A stretch of 64,000 nucleotides of DNA from an uncultured Bacilli bacterium (GCA_934102215.1 CAKOSH010000004.1:1-64000); one strand, 5' to 3'. Positions 45,685 through 54,746 are shown, counted from the first letter of the stretch. A program made the numbers and translations. Notes: a model not told the origin generated them from the sequence alone.

Positions 45685-46263
45685 TTATTTCTTTAATTTA
45701 TTTATATATCTATTAACTCTTACTGACCATTTTGGATCACTTGCATATTTTGGTCCAATTTGTTCAGTAGTTGTAAGTCCTTTTTTATAATAAGAGTTTA
45801 ATTTGTTAATCGCAAATTTAATTCCTTCTTCAATAGAATTAAATCTTCTATAACTTCCTCCATTACATCCTGGTTTACCTTTATTACCACCAACATTATT
45901 ACATACTCTTGTAAGATAACTACAAGTCCATTGACATCCAGTTTCCTGAAGCATAACGCCAGTCGCAAGATAAGGATCCATACCCACTTCTATAGAATAT
46001 TTAGCTATAAATTCACCTTTACCTTTTAATGTAGAATTTAAATATCTATTTAATTTAGTAGCAATTTCATCTACTGTTTCTCCATTAAAAGTATTTAATT
46101 TTTCATATTCTTCCCTTTCAATTTCAAAGTGTTTAACACTTAAATTAATATGACTATCTAAATAATCATGATTAATTATTATTTCTTTATTACTTCCAAA
46201 TATATTTGCAATTAAGCTTAAAGTAATAAATAATTTACTTAATATCATATAATTTTTAATCAC
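45685..46263 (-). CDS. Secreted lysozyme-like (glucosaminidase/transglycosylase-fold) protein
   Basis: The 192-residue protein has an N-terminal hydrophobic signal (MILSKLFITLSLIANIFG). A lysozyme-fold domain follows with IAKYSIEVGMDPYLATGVMLQETGC, where the Glu in MLQETG is the expected catalytic acid, plus CNNVGGNKGKPG and a C-terminal WSVRVNRYINKL. It probably cleaves peptidoglycan outside the membrane. Two cysteine pairs may form disulphides. The start is uncertain: GTG at 46263 abuts GAGGA, and an internal ATG is 14 bases from it. It lies near other envelope-related genes. Confidence 0.72.
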   Translation of the reverse strand: MIKNYMILSKLFITLSLIANIFGSNKEIIINHDYLDSHINLSVKHFEIEREEYEKLNTFNGETVDEIATKLNRYLNSTLKGKGEFIAKYSIEVGMDPYLATGVMLQETGCQWTCSYLTRVCNNVGGNKGKPGCNGGSYRRFNSIEEGIKFAINKLNSYYKKGLTTTEQIGPKYASDPKWSVRVNRYINKLKK

Positions 46264-46339
46264 TCCTCATTTTTAAGCAAGCGAGATATATTATATCATA
46301 TTTAAAAAAGAATTTCAAATGTAGCGAATTTGCCATAAT

Positions 46340-46363
46340 AAAAGAAGTGTTTCTACTTCTTTT
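46340..46363 (-). terminator. Terminator of the secreted protein gene at 46369
   Basis: AAAAGAAGT pairs with ACTTCTTTT (9 bp) around a 6-nt loop; the minus-strand 3' side ends in T residues. Confidence 0.7.
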
Positions 46364-46368
46364 AAATA

Positions 46369-47073
46369 TTAATCAACATATGGATTACAAAATTCTATTC
46401 TTCTTTTACAAGTATCATTATTGCATTCTTTATAATCATCACAATTAAATTTTTCACTTTTACTTATAGATATATTTTTTGTATTATAATTTACATTATA
46501 TTGAATTTCTAAATATTGATTTGGTAATAGTTCTGTATATTTATAACCATTACATGTTCCATTATTTGATGGAGAACATAACTTTTCAGTAAAGTTCTTT
46601 TCTTTTAAATCAATTGCATAATCTACTGCTGGTATTCCACATTGGCAATTTAAAGTAACAAATACATAATCATTATACTTTTCTAATTTATATAATGCAC
46701 TATTATCACCTGTATAAACTGAAGAAAGTTCACCATTTATATCAAAATAAGTATACCCCTTACTATAATATATTTCTAATAATGAATTATTTATTTTAAC
46801 TTTATAAGTAACTGATTCCACTTTTTCAATATCACTTTCTATTTCTTTAATACCATTACTTGTAAGTTCAATATTGATAATTTCTTTATTATCATTATTA
46901 TTTTCATTTTCATCACTATCATTATTTCCTGGTACTACAACTTCATTAGAACTATTTGGTGTCTTATTATCGTCCTTTTCACTTTTATGGTTATAAATTA
47001 TATAGCCTATCAGACTAACTGAAATAATACTCAAACAAATAACTAAAGCAACATAAATTTTTTCTCTTTTCAT
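46369..47073 (-). CDS. Membrane-anchored extracellular protein, unknown function
   Basis: The 234-residue protein has a single N-terminal membrane helix (about residues 6-27). A low-complexity Asn/Asp/Glu-rich linker follows (NDSDENENNNDNKE) and then a globular region with seven or more cysteines. The C-terminal half includes NCQCGIPAVDYAID and a final CNNDTCKRRIEFCNPYVD. There is no lipobox and no LPxTG. I recognise no domain; the linker-plus-disulphide arrangement suggests an exported protein. It has its own AGGAGA ribosome site and terminator. Confidence 0.68.
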   Translation of the reverse strand: MKREKIYVALVICLSIISVSLIGYIIYNHKSEKDDNKTPNSSNEVVVPGNNDSDENENNNDNKEIINIELTSNGIKEIESDIEKVESVTYKVKINNSLLEIYYSKGYTYFDINGELSSVYTGDNSALYKLEKYNDYVFVTLNCQCGIPAVDYAIDLKEKNFTEKLCSPSNNGTCNGYKYTELLPNQYLEIQYNVNYNTKNISISKSEKFNCDDYKECNNDTCKRRIEFCNPYVD

Positions 47074-47101
47074 ATTCTTTTCTCCTAAAAATATTTTATC
47101 A

Positions 47102-47132
47102 AATGAAAAGAAGTATTTCTACTCCTTCATTG
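47102..47132 (-). terminator. Terminator of the SPFH gene
   Basis: On the minus strand GAAGGAGTA and TACTTCTTT form an imperfect stem around GAAA, followed by TTTC. It is just downstream of the SPFH stop codon. Confidence 0.55.
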
Positions 47133-47142
47133 TATCTTACAT

Positions 47143-47904
47143 TTATTTTACATTAAATATACTTAGTATATCTTTACCAGCATAGCTAGTTGGAAGTTTG
47201 CCATCCCATTTATTGATAAATTCTTTTGCGATTAAGTTATCAGTAAGACTTTGTTTTAATAAATCATTTGCTTTCTTAGTAGCTTCTGCTTCAACAAGTT
47301 TACTTTCAGCATCAAGTTTAGCTTTTTCTAACTTTTGTTCTGCTACTTGTTTATCTTCAATTGCTTTACTATATTCTTCACTAAAACTTAAATTAGTTAT
47401 ATTAAAGTTGTCAATTGTTATACCATATTTTTCCACTTTCTTTTGTAGGTCATCTAAACAATTATTTGATACTTCTGCTCTTTCTGTAATTACTTCTGCT
47501 GCTGTATATTTAGCAATAGTAGCTTTTATACTTTCTTTAATAGCTGGTTCTAAGATAGTTGCTTCATAATTATTACCAACTGTTCTATAAAGATAAGTTG
47601 CTTTATCACTATTAATTCTATAGTTTACTGCTAGAGTTGTTTGTATTGTTTGTAAATCTTTACTAGAACTTTCTGTCTCAATTTCTAATTTTTGTACCTT
47701 TATATTTACTGTAACTATATCTTCAATATAAGGTATTTTTAAATTTAATCCTTCATTTAATTGAGTATTAACAATTTTACCAAATCTTACTTTAAGTCCT
47801 ACTTCACCACTCTTGATTGTTTGAAAACTGCTAAGTATAGTTATAAGTAAGAATATACCAAGTACTCCATAAATAACTAATTTCTTTGTGCTTTGTTTAT
47901 TCAT
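47143..47904 (-). CDS. SPFH/prohibitin-like membrane protein
   Basis: The 253-residue protein has one N-terminal membrane helix (residues about 10-28) and an SPFH domain (TIKSGEVGLKVRFGKIVNTQL, VQKLEIETESSSKDLQTIQ), followed by an Ala/Glu-rich coiled-coil (AEQKLEKAKLDAESKLVEAEATKKA). Prohibitin-like proteins form membrane microdomain scaffolds or chaperone membrane proteases. The ATG at 47904 follows GGGAGG; the in-frame start 42 bases upstream is poor. The protein is close to the usual bacterial SPFH length. Confidence 0.86.
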   Translation of the reverse strand: MNKQSTKKLVIYGVLGIFLLITILSSFQTIKSGEVGLKVRFGKIVNTQLNEGLNLKIPYIEDIVTVNIKVQKLEIETESSSKDLQTIQTTLAVNYRINSDKATYLYRTVGNNYEATILEPAIKESIKATIAKYTAAEVITERAEVSNNCLDDLQKKVEKYGITIDNFNITNLSFSEEYSKAIEDKQVAEQKLEKAKLDAESKLVEAEATKKANDLLKQSLTDNLIAKEFINKWDGKLPTSYAGKDILSIFNVK

Positions 47905-47981
47905 ATGATACCTCCCATTTTTCATTTTGAATTCGCGTTTCAACATATATCCTCCAGATTGGTTTTATATTATACTATATT

Positions 47982-48668
47982 TTAATGATTTAATATAGTC
48001 TTATTTATGATATTAAGTTCATTATCTAGTTCATATATATAAGGAACAGCGGTAGGTATTTCAACATTCATGATATCTTCATCACTTATATTTTCTATAT
48101 ATTTAATAATACTTCTTATACTATTACCATGAGCTACAATAAGAACATTTTCTCCTTTTAATAAATGATTTTTAATTTCATTATTATAATATGGAAGTAC
48201 TCTTTCTAATGTATCTTTTAAACATTCTGTAAGTGGTAACTCATCTTTACTTAAATCTTTATATAATGGATCATTACCTGGATATCTTGGATCGTCTATA
48301 GTTAACATAGGTGGTCTTACATCATAGCTACGTCTCCATATATGAACTTGTTCTTCTCCATATTTTTTTCTAGTTTCATCTTTATTAAGACCTTGTAATG
48401 CTCCATAATGTCTTTCATTTAGTCTATAACTATAATATATTGGTACATTTACATTCATTTCTTTTAGTACTAATTCTAATGTTCTTTTAGCTCTTAAAAG
48501 TACACTACTAAAAGCTACATTAAATGTAATATTATTATTTTTCATTATTTTACCAGCATTAATAGCTTCTTCTACACCTTTACTAGATAAATCTACATCA
48601 GTCCATCCAGTAAATCTATTTTCTTTATTCCAAACACTCTCCCCATGTCTTAATAATATTAATTTCAT
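47982..48668 (-). CDS. gpmA: 2,3-bisphosphoglycerate-dependent phosphoglycerate mutase
   Basis: dPGM interconverts 3- and 2-phosphoglycerate in glycolysis. The 228-residue protein has the catalytic histidine motif LLRHGESVWNKENRFTGWTDVDLS, the conserved SVLLRAKRTLE, RLNERHYGALQGLNKDE, and the second histidine in VAHGNSIRS. It is complete and typical. AAGGAG precedes the ATG. The following gene is unrelated. Confidence 0.95.
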   Translation of the reverse strand: MKLILLRHGESVWNKENRFTGWTDVDLSSKGVEEAINAGKIMKNNNITFNVAFSSVLLRAKRTLELVLKEMNVNVPIYYSYRLNERHYGALQGLNKDETRKKYGEEQVHIWRRSYDVRPPMLTIDDPRYPGNDPLYKDLSKDELPLTECLKDTLERVLPYYNNEIKNHLLKGENVLIVAHGNSIRSIIKYIENISDEDIMNVEIPTAVPYIYELDNELNIINKTILNH

Positions 48669-48677
48669 ACGTTCTCC

Positions 48678-49679
48678 TTAATTATATTTTTCATTCATTT
48701 CATCTTCTAATTTATCTTTTTTCTCAACTAAACTATCATATTTTTTCATAGCACTACTAGTTCCAAAATAACAATATTTATTTTCTATACAAGATTTATA
48801 ACGACTTATTGAACCTTCTTTATCAGCAATACTATCTTCAAGATCATCAATTTGGTTTTTATAATCATTATATTTTTTACTGAATCCATTTTTTCTAAAT
48901 TCTTTATTTTGTTTCAATTTTAAGTCATCTATTTTATCTTTAGTAGGTTTTACTTCTTCTTTTAATTTATTATATTCATCTTTAATAGTATTAAATTCTT
49001 GATCTATTTGACTTTGTAAATTATCTATTTCAGTTTGATATTCTTCTTTTGTCTTAAGTTTCTCTGTTGTTTTAAATATATCAGTTGGATAGTATTTATT
49101 TGTAGGATCATTTTTTATATTACTTCTTATCATCGAAAAAACACCACCAAATACTATAAAACCTATAATAATAACCATAACAACAGGAACAAATACTATC
49201 CATACATTACTACGATTCAACTTCTTTAATTTCTTTATTGCTTCTTTTTTATCTTTTTCACTAAATGTACTCATATATTTATCATACTTAGTTTTATATT
49301 TAGATAATTCTTTTTCATCTGCTAAACTTTCATATTTATTAAAGTATTCTTCATATTCAGGATTATATTCTTTTTTAGTAAAGTCTTCAGTTGAACTTCT
49401 AAGTAATCCAAGCCATACTTCTTTATTATCAGCATATCTCATAGATAGTCTTTTATATCCATAATATGCTTTTATATAATCTTTAAATTTTAGATTTGCT
49501 TCAGCATTATTAAACTCTTGTTCTTCAGTTATTTGTCCTGCATGTAATATTTTTACTTTCTTTACTTCATCATCAATAAGAATCTTATTACCACAAAATT
49601 CACAAGTTAACTCCTTTTTACTTTTATCAACTTTCATTGTTGCCTTACATTTAGGACAAGTTACATCAATTAATTTCAT
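48678..49679 (-). CDS. Zinc-ribbon, membrane-spanning, coiled-coil protein
   Basis: The 333-residue protein has a TFIIB-like zinc ribbon at its N-terminus (DVTCPKCKATMKV, then LTCEFCGNK). A helical region resembling TPR-like segments follows (EANLKFKDYIKAYYGYKRL), then one membrane helix (VWIVFVPVVMVIIIGFIVFGG, about 158-178). The tail is long, charged and predicted coiled-coil. The arrangement suggests an intracellular sensor domain joined to an extracellular stalk. Function is unknown. It lies between gpmA and the DUF4097-like gene with very small gaps. Confidence 0.7.
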   Translation of the reverse strand: MKLIDVTCPKCKATMKVDKSKKELTCEFCGNKILIDDEVKKVKILHAGQITEEQEFNNAEANLKFKDYIKAYYGYKRLSMRYADNKEVWLGLLRSSTEDFTKKEYNPEYEEYFNKYESLADEKELSKYKTKYDKYMSTFSEKDKKEAIKKLKKLNRSNVWIVFVPVVMVIIIGFIVFGGVFSMIRSNIKNDPTNKYYPTDIFKTTEKLKTKEEYQTEIDNLQSQIDQEFNTIKDEYNKLKEEVKPTKDKIDDLKLKQNKEFRKNGFSKKYNDYKNQIDDLEDSIADKEGSISRYKSCIENKYCYFGTSSAMKKYDSLVEKKDKLEDEMNEKYN

Positions 49680-49683
49680 ATTT

Positions 49684-50421
49684 TTACCACTTTGTTAACA
49701 CATTAACAGTACCACTTATTACTTCTATATCAATAAAAGTATTACCATTACTATTAACATTATCCCTTTCTTCATTTATATTTATTATACCAGATATTTT
49801 AGTTGTTTTAAATCTATAATCATCACCTTTTAAATTTAAATTAACTGTTCCACTTTTAAGTTCTATATGATTATTACCTGTAAGTAAACTATTTATATTA
49901 ATTACACCGCTCTTAATATCAGCATCTATATTATTAATATTACTATTTTCTATATCAATTGTTCCACTAGTATTATCCATATCAAAATTACTACTTACAT
50001 TTAAATTGTTTATTTTAATGCTTCCACTCATATTATCAATTTCTAATTCTTTAGTATTTAAGTTATCAATTTCAATAAGACCGCTCTTAATATCAATATC
50101 TACATCATTAAATATAGTATTACTTGGTATATATAAATATACAATCTTTCTCACTTTATCAACTATATATTTATTTTCTTCTATTTCAAGTTTACCATTT
50201 TCATTTTTAATACTAATGCAATCACAATCAGTTTTAACTCTAAATTCATCACTATTTTGAATCTTTATAGTTATACTTTTAGTATCAATATCAAGCTCAC
50301 TAATATTATCAAATTTCATATCTACCATATTATTTACATCATCCTTCTTAAATAATGAAGTTATTACTCCTATAAACACTATTATTATAATAGTAATTGG
50401 TATTATTAAATATTTATTCAT
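49684..50421 (-). CDS. DUF4097-like beta-helix protein
   Basis: The 245-residue protein has an N-terminal membrane helix (about residues 3-22). Repeated short beta-strand turns follow, with the pattern SGxIxIxN (IKSGLIEIDN, MSGSIKINN, TSGTIDIEN, IKSGVININS), typical of the DUF4097 adhesin-like right-handed beta-helix family. It is likely exposed on the cell surface. The ATG at 50421 follows AGGAGG; an in-frame start 45 bases upstream lacks support. A hemolysin III-family gene lies just upstream. Confidence 0.78.
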   Translation of the reverse strand: MNKYLIIPITIIIIVFIGVITSLFKKDDVNNMVDMKFDNISELDIDTKSITIKIQNSDEFRVKTDCDCISIKNENGKLEIEENKYIVDKVRKIVYLYIPSNTIFNDVDIDIKSGLIEIDNLNTKELEIDNMSGSIKINNLNVSSNFDMDNTSGTIDIENSNINNIDADIKSGVININSLLTGNNHIELKSGTVNLNLKGDDYRFKTTKISGIININEERDNVNSNGNTFIDIEVISGTVNVLTKW

Positions 50422-50440
50422 GATTTTTCCTCCTATAATT

Positions 50441-51091
50441 TTATATAACAAATAAGTATATCGCAAAGTAATGACATATTGATGCTGCTATACAAAAGAA
50501 ATGAAATACTGAATGCATATATTTCTTTTTAGATCCAAGAGCATATAATATTGTTCCAATTGAATAAATAAGTCCTCCTGCAATAATTAGTATTACACCA
50601 TATATTCCAATATTATTAATAAGTTTCTTTATTAAAAATAATGCACTCCATCCATTTATTAAGTGACACACTACTTCTATTTTTTGATTTTTATCTACAT
50701 TAATCGCACTAAAAGTTATACCAATAACTGTAATAAATGCACTTATTGCAAAGTATATCCATCCAAGGTATCCTCCTATTCCAACTAAAGCAATAGGAAT
50801 AATCGTTCCAAATACAAGTAAAAATACATTACAGTGATCAAGAACTCTCATTACTTTTTTACCTGTTATTCTAGGACTTAACGAATGATATATACAAGAT
50901 ATAGTATATAAAAGTATCATTGTCGTTCCATATAATGTAACAGTTGTTATTTCTAGTCCTCCATGTGCTTTAATGATAAGCATTACAAGGCCCCAGACAC
51001 TAAGCAATGCAAATATTCCATGTGATATAGCATTAACAAGTTCTTCTCCTAAAGTATATGAAGGAATGCTTATTCTCTCTTTCTTTTCCAT
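50441..51091 (-). CDS. Hemolysin III / PAQR-family membrane protein
   Basis: The 216-residue protein has seven hydrophobic helices. Conserved residues are in the first helix (EELVNAISHGIFALLSVWG), SCIYHSLS, LDHCNVFLLVFGTIIPIAL and a C-terminal SVFHFFCIAASICHYFAIYLF, the histidines expected to bind a metal. This is the YqfA/TrhA family, with proposed roles in membrane lipid homeostasis. The older name hemolysin III does not prove haemolysis. GGTG precedes the start. It overlaps no neighbour. Confidence 0.88.
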   Translation of the reverse strand: MEKKERISIPSYTLGEELVNAISHGIFALLSVWGLVMLIIKAHGGLEITTVTLYGTTMILLYTISCIYHSLSPRITGKKVMRVLDHCNVFLLVFGTIIPIALVGIGGYLGWIYFAISAFITVIGITFSAINVDKNQKIEVVCHLINGWSALFLIKKLINNIGIYGVILIIAGGLIYSIGTILYALGSKKKYMHSVFHFFCIAASICHYFAIYLFVI

Positions 51092-51116
51092 ATATTCACC
51101 ACATATATTTTATCAA

Positions 51117-51152
51117 AAAAATAAAAGAAATAGAACCTTATCTTCTATTTCT
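51117..51152 (-). terminator. Terminator after the 51138 gene
   Basis: A 10-bp perfect stem AGAAATAGAA/TTCTATTTCT (51126-51152) overlaps the stop of the gene at 51138, with TTTTATTTTTTT following on the minus strand. Confidence 0.8.
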
Positions 51153-51425
51153 AAATATTCTTTGTAATATATTTGATTTTTTACGTTCTTCAAGTACTAC
51201 TTCATCAAAAGATTCAGCAACATGTATATTTCCATATTCATGTAGTATACCTGATAACTCTTCAACAGTTATTCCTCTGAATGTTGTCTCACTTTCATAT
51301 GTTCTAGCAGGATCATAACAAATTAAACTACTTAATCCACAAGATGCTAAAACTATACCATCACTACTTATCATTACTCTAACATCATCACCATAACAAT
51401 ATATTACGGTTCCATTATTTTTCAT
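51138..51425 (-). CDS. Small protein of unknown function
   Basis: I do not recognise this 95-residue protein. It starts immediately after the stop of the 51426 gene (GAAGGT ribosome site within that gene). It has a mixed alpha/beta composition (VIYCYGDDVRVMISSDG, LASCGLSSLICYDPAR) and a very basic C-terminus (RKKSNILQRIFRNRR). No signal peptide is seen. Its partner protein is also unknown, and the two form a two-gene unit closed by a terminator. Confidence 0.62.
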   Translation of the reverse strand: MKNNGTVIYCYGDDVRVMISSDGIVLASCGLSSLICYDPARTYESETTFRGITVEELSGILHEYGNIHVAESFDEVVLEERKKSNILQRIFRNRR

Positions 51426-51923
51426 CTAGTTTACCTTCTTTTCTAATACTGCACCTTTATTTTCAGGTTTAAATTTTTTTAATTCTCTACATAATTCTAT
51501 TTCTTCATGAACAATTCTAGCAGAAGCAGGATTTTGATACATTCTTTCTAAATCTTGTAAACTATAATCATACATACTAACTTTATCACTAGGAATTACA
51601 AAACCTTCACTAGAAGGAATTGTTCCAATTACTTGCCATTCAAGTCTACTTATCATATCATCATATTCTTCATCGCTTCCCCAAATACTTTCAAGTAATT
51701 CTCTTTTTACATTATCATCTATATCAGGATTTCTAAGTATAATTTTCTTAAATATAAATAAGTCAGTATACATATCTGGTTCACGAAACATATCTATTAT
51801 TTGTTTTACACACATTTCTTTAAGACTTTTATCCATAACAACAGCATCACTGCTAAGAGCTACTGCTAAAAACTTAATGTAATCAGTTTTATAATCAAAT
51901 TTATTTAACCCTATTTTATTCAT
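51426..51923 (-). CDS. Unknown protein related at its C-terminus to the 60321 product
   Basis: The 165-residue protein is helical and soluble, with no recognised domain. Its C-terminus (ARIVHEEIELCRELKKFKPE) resembles that of the protein at 60321-61241 (DRIWDEIEFCKTMRKLRE), suggesting a shared motif or family. The start lies after GAGGTG: 51923 gives a 6-nt spacer and 51926 a 3-nt spacer, so I prefer 51923. It is followed by a very small gene without a gap. Confidence 0.6.
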   Translation of the reverse strand: MNKIGLNKFDYKTDYIKFLAVALSSDAVVMDKSLKEMCVKQIIDMFREPDMYTDLFIFKKIILRNPDIDDNVKRELLESIWGSDEEYDDMISRLEWQVIGTIPSSEGFVIPSDKVSMYDYSLQDLERMYQNPASARIVHEEIELCRELKKFKPENKGAVLEKKVN

Positions 51924-52002
51924 CATCTTCACCTCGGGAACCATAGTATACAACATTTATATGAAAATTTCAAGAAAAATCGAACAAAGGATACAAAGAA
52001 TA

Positions 52003-52542
52003 CTATTTTTTATACAAATAGCATTCTTTATCATGAGAATAAATAATACCTATCGCTTGCAAATATGAATATATTATAGTTGTACCCACGAATTTCATAC
52101 CTCTTTTTATTAAATCTTTTGATATATTATCAGATATATCATTATGAGTTTTATCTATTACATATATAATTTTATCATTTGTGAATCTTTTTAAATAATT
52201 ATAAAATGTTCCATATTCATTTTGTATACTTTTAAATATTTTTGCATTATTTATACTAGCATTAATCTTTAATCTATTTCTTATAATATTCTTATTATTT
52301 AGAAGTTCATCTATCTTATCTTGATCATAATTACAAATTTTATCAATATCAAAATTATCATAACACTTTCTAAAGTTATCTCTTTTATTTAGAACACATT
52401 CCCATGAAAGGCCTGCTTGAAATGATTCAAGTATTAACATTTCAAGTAAATATTTATCATTTTTATTTAATTTACACCATTCATTATCATGATATTCTAT
52501 ATATTTTAGATTATTTAAATTACACCACTTACATCTTTTCAT
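52003..52542 (-). CDS. tag: DNA-3-methyladenine glycosylase I
   Basis: TagA excises 3-methyladenine from alkylated DNA. The 179-residue protein has the zinc-ligand start MKRCKWC, an early YHDNEW segment, the catalytic region LILESFQAGLSWECVLNKRDNFRKCYDNFD, MKFVGTTIIYSYLQAIGI, and a C-terminal zinc-binding HDKECY. Length is normal. It lies 3 bp after the ogt stop, forming an alkylation-repair unit. AAGGAA precedes the start. Confidence 0.93.
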   Translation of the reverse strand: MKRCKWCNLNNLKYIEYHDNEWCKLNKNDKYLLEMLILESFQAGLSWECVLNKRDNFRKCYDNFDIDKICNYDQDKIDELLNNKNIIRNRLKINASINNAKIFKSIQNEYGTFYNYLKRFTNDKIIYVIDKTHNDISDNISKDLIKRGMKFVGTTIIYSYLQAIGIIYSHDKECYLYKK

Positions 52543-52545
52543 AAT

Positions 52546-53055
52546 CTATTTCCTTCTATATTTATATTTGCTTATATCTATTCCTTCTAGTTCTAATAAC
52601 TTTATCTTATTATTAATACCTCCACCATAACCGATTAAATCATTATTAGAACCAATCACTCTATGACAAGGAATTATTAAACATATTTGATTTACGTGAA
52701 GAGCATTTCCTACCGCTCTTGAACACATTTTCTTAATACCTTTCTTTTTGGCTATTTCACTTGCTATATCACCATAAGTAATAATTTTTCCATATGGTAC
52801 TTTCATATTAATATCATATACCATCTCTCTAAATGAAGTTAAATTTGTATGCTTAATTTTTGGTATAAAATCAGGTACTTTACCACTAAAATATATATCT
52901 AACCATTTAATAGTTTCATCAAATATATCTAGTTTTTTATAATTGAAATCAGTCTTATCATTATCAAAAATAAGTCCAGTTAAATACTCTCCATCACTAT
53001 ATAAAACTATATCATCAAAACCTACTGGTGTTTTATATTTTAAGCTGTATATCAT
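52546..53055 (-). CDS. ogt: Methylated-DNA-protein-cysteine methyltransferase
   Basis: Ogt removes O6-alkyl groups from guanine by transferring them to its own cysteine. The 169-residue protein has a weakly conserved N-terminal domain and a C-terminal domain with the PCHRV active site in CLIIPCHRVIGSNNDLIGYGGG and the helix-turn-helix arginine region. The ATG at 53055 follows GGTGAT; the GTG nine bases upstream is part of the ribosome site. It is co-directional with tag. Confidence 0.93.
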   Translation of the reverse strand: MIYSLKYKTPVGFDDIVLYSDGEYLTGLIFDNDKTDFNYKKLDIFDETIKWLDIYFSGKVPDFIPKIKHTNLTSFREMVYDINMKVPYGKIITYGDIASEIAKKKGIKKMCSRAVGNALHVNQICLIIPCHRVIGSNNDLIGYGGGINNKIKLLELEGIDISKYKYRRK

Positions 53056-53084
53056 TTTTATCACCGCAAATATTGTATCACATT

Positions 53085-53108
53085 AAAATGACACTTCATA
53101 GTGTCATT
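53085..53108 (-). terminator. Terminator after the flavodoxin pseudogene
   Basis: A 9-bp stem AATGACACT/AGTGTCATT (53087-53108) with a 4-nt loop is followed by TTTT on the minus strand, ending the broken flavodoxin gene before ogt. Confidence 0.6.
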
Positions 53109-53119
53109 ATATCATTAAT

Positions 53120-53584
53120 CTATTTATCTATATCACTTTTTGATGTAACAAATTCATCATTATAGCTTTCAAAGACAATATTCATTTCATTTTGAACTTT
53201 AGAGTTTGTACATAACTTTTTTATTTCAATAAATGTTTTACCAAGCCATCCTGCATTTGTCGCATAAGGAATTATTATTTTACTAGATAAATCATTTTCT
53301 TTTAAGAATGTTCTTATTACTGGTGTTTCTCTATACCACCATACAGGAGTTCCAAGTATAATTGTATCATAATCATTTAAGTTAACATTTATATCTTGAT
53401 ATTCTCTTAAATGATTATTTCCTTCAAGATTTTGTTCTTCATCTACTACTTTTTAATAATCAGTACTATAAGGTTCTACTGGTTTAAGTTCTAAAATATC
53501 ACAATTTAGTTTGTCTTTAATCATGTTTGCTATTTTTCTAGTATTGCCAGTATATGAAAAATAAACTATTAATTTTTTATTCAC
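53120..53584 (-). pseudogene. Flavodoxin gene broken by one in-frame TAA
   Basis: Reading from a GTG at 53584 (after AAAGGA) gives a flavodoxin: LIVYFSYTGNTRKIANMI (FMN phosphate-binding loop), then YSTDY, a TAA at 53453-53455, then KVVDEEQ and onward with TIILGTPVWWYRETPVIRTF, YATNAGWLGKTF and a TAG at 53120-53122. The total is 155 codons, with the frame intact on both sides of the stop. A nonsense mutation or a sequencing error is likeliest. If inactive, the cell lacks this flavodoxin; a longer non-mutated copy may exist elsewhere. Confidence 0.85.
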
Positions 53585-53603
53585 ATTATTATTTCCTTTC
53601 AGT

Positions 53604-54536
53604 TTAATTTAAAAAATTCATAACTAAATCAATTATTACTTCTTTTTCTTTTGGATTAGATTCTGCTATTAATATAGTTAGTGCTGTTAAAGTGTTATTA
53701 TCAATAACTTGCTTATCATCTTTATATAGAATATTATAATAATTTAAGAAGTAGATAAATAAAGTTGCTGCTATTCTTTTATTTCCATCGATAAAAACAT
53801 GATTTTTAACAATCATATATAAGAAATTAGATGCTTTTTCTTCAATACTTTTGTATACATCATTTCCATCAAATGTTTGATATATATTTCCAATTATTGC
53901 CTGTAATCCTTTGTCTCTTTCAATAGCGAAAATATCACTTTCTTCATTAAATCTTAATTTATTAATCACATCTAAACAGTCTTCATATTTAATTTGTTCT
54001 TTACTATTACTTCCTTTAGGCTTTAATAATGTCTTATGATCATAATCATCTAAAAGATCAAGAGCTTTTGAATAGTTACCTATTACTTTTAATATTTCCC
54101 TTGCATCACCATTATTTAATTTTTCATCTATTCTATTAGCAATATCGATTAGTTTAACTGTTTTTTCTAAATATTCTAATCTCTTTTGATTAACCGCATA
54201 TCCTTTAATCATATAATCTTTTAATATTTGACTTGCCCATTTTCTAAAAATAATACCATTTTGTGATTTAACACGATAACCGACACTAATTATTACATCT
54301 AAATTATAATAATATGTTGGTTTTCCATTAAATTCGGAATTTCCGAATTTAGTCATAGTTTGTTCTTGAAGGCATTCTTCTTCTTTATAAATATTTTTTA
54401 TGTGTTCATTGATAGTTGACTTTGCTTTTCCAAATAACTTTGCCATTTGGTCTTGACTCAACCATACTGTTTCATCCTTCATATTAACTTCAAGTTTTAC
54501 ATTTTGATTTTCAAATAAAATTATTTCGTTTTTCAT
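53604..54536 (-). CDS. RhuM-family protein with a C-terminal Fic/Doc domain
   Basis: The 310-residue protein combines an N-terminal RhuM-like domain (VWLSQDQMAKLFGKAKSTIN, YYYNLDVIISVGYRVKS, FRKWASQILKDYMIKGYA), which contains a DNA-binding-like helix-turn-helix, with a C-terminal Fic/Doc domain holding HVFIDGNKRIAATLF. The catalytic His and the acidic/Asn positions are present. Fic proteins AMPylate or phosphorylate targets. Such genes are often in mobile or defence regions. No antitoxin gene is clearly adjacent. GGGGG before the ATG gives a strong ribosome site. Confidence 0.88.
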   Translation of the reverse strand: MKNEIILFENQNVKLEVNMKDETVWLSQDQMAKLFGKAKSTINEHIKNIYKEEECLQEQTMTKFGNSEFNGKPTYYYNLDVIISVGYRVKSQNGIIFRKWASQILKDYMIKGYAVNQKRLEYLEKTVKLIDIANRIDEKLNNGDAREILKVIGNYSKALDLLDDYDHKTLLKPKGSNSKEQIKYEDCLDVINKLRFNEESDIFAIERDKGLQAIIGNIYQTFDGNDVYKSIEEKASNFLYMIVKNHVFIDGNKRIAATLFIYFLNYYNILYKDDKQVIDNNTLTALTILIAESNPKEKEVIIDLVMNFLN

Positions 54537-54620
54537 ATAACTTTCCCCCTTTGATTTTTATACATTTATTTTAACATATAAGCAGAATTTTTACTATTAT
54601 TTTCGTTATTATTTTTGAAT

Positions 54621-54746
54621 TTATTTTAAGTTATTATATTCTTCATCATTTACTGGTTCACACCATTTATTTAATGTATTTTCTAAATAATATTCAAGTG
54701 AATTATCAGTAATATCACTAGACAACTTTAATAATACATCTTGTTT
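54621..54746 (-). pseudogene. Possible remnant of a small coding region
   Basis: In the 278-bp gap between the RhuM-Fic gene and 54815, the minus strand shows a 41-residue open stretch without a start codon, ending NTLNKWCEPVNDEEYNNLK and stopping at 54621-54623. It is preceded by in-frame stops. It looks like the tail of a decayed gene. I cannot name a family. Confidence 0.3.
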
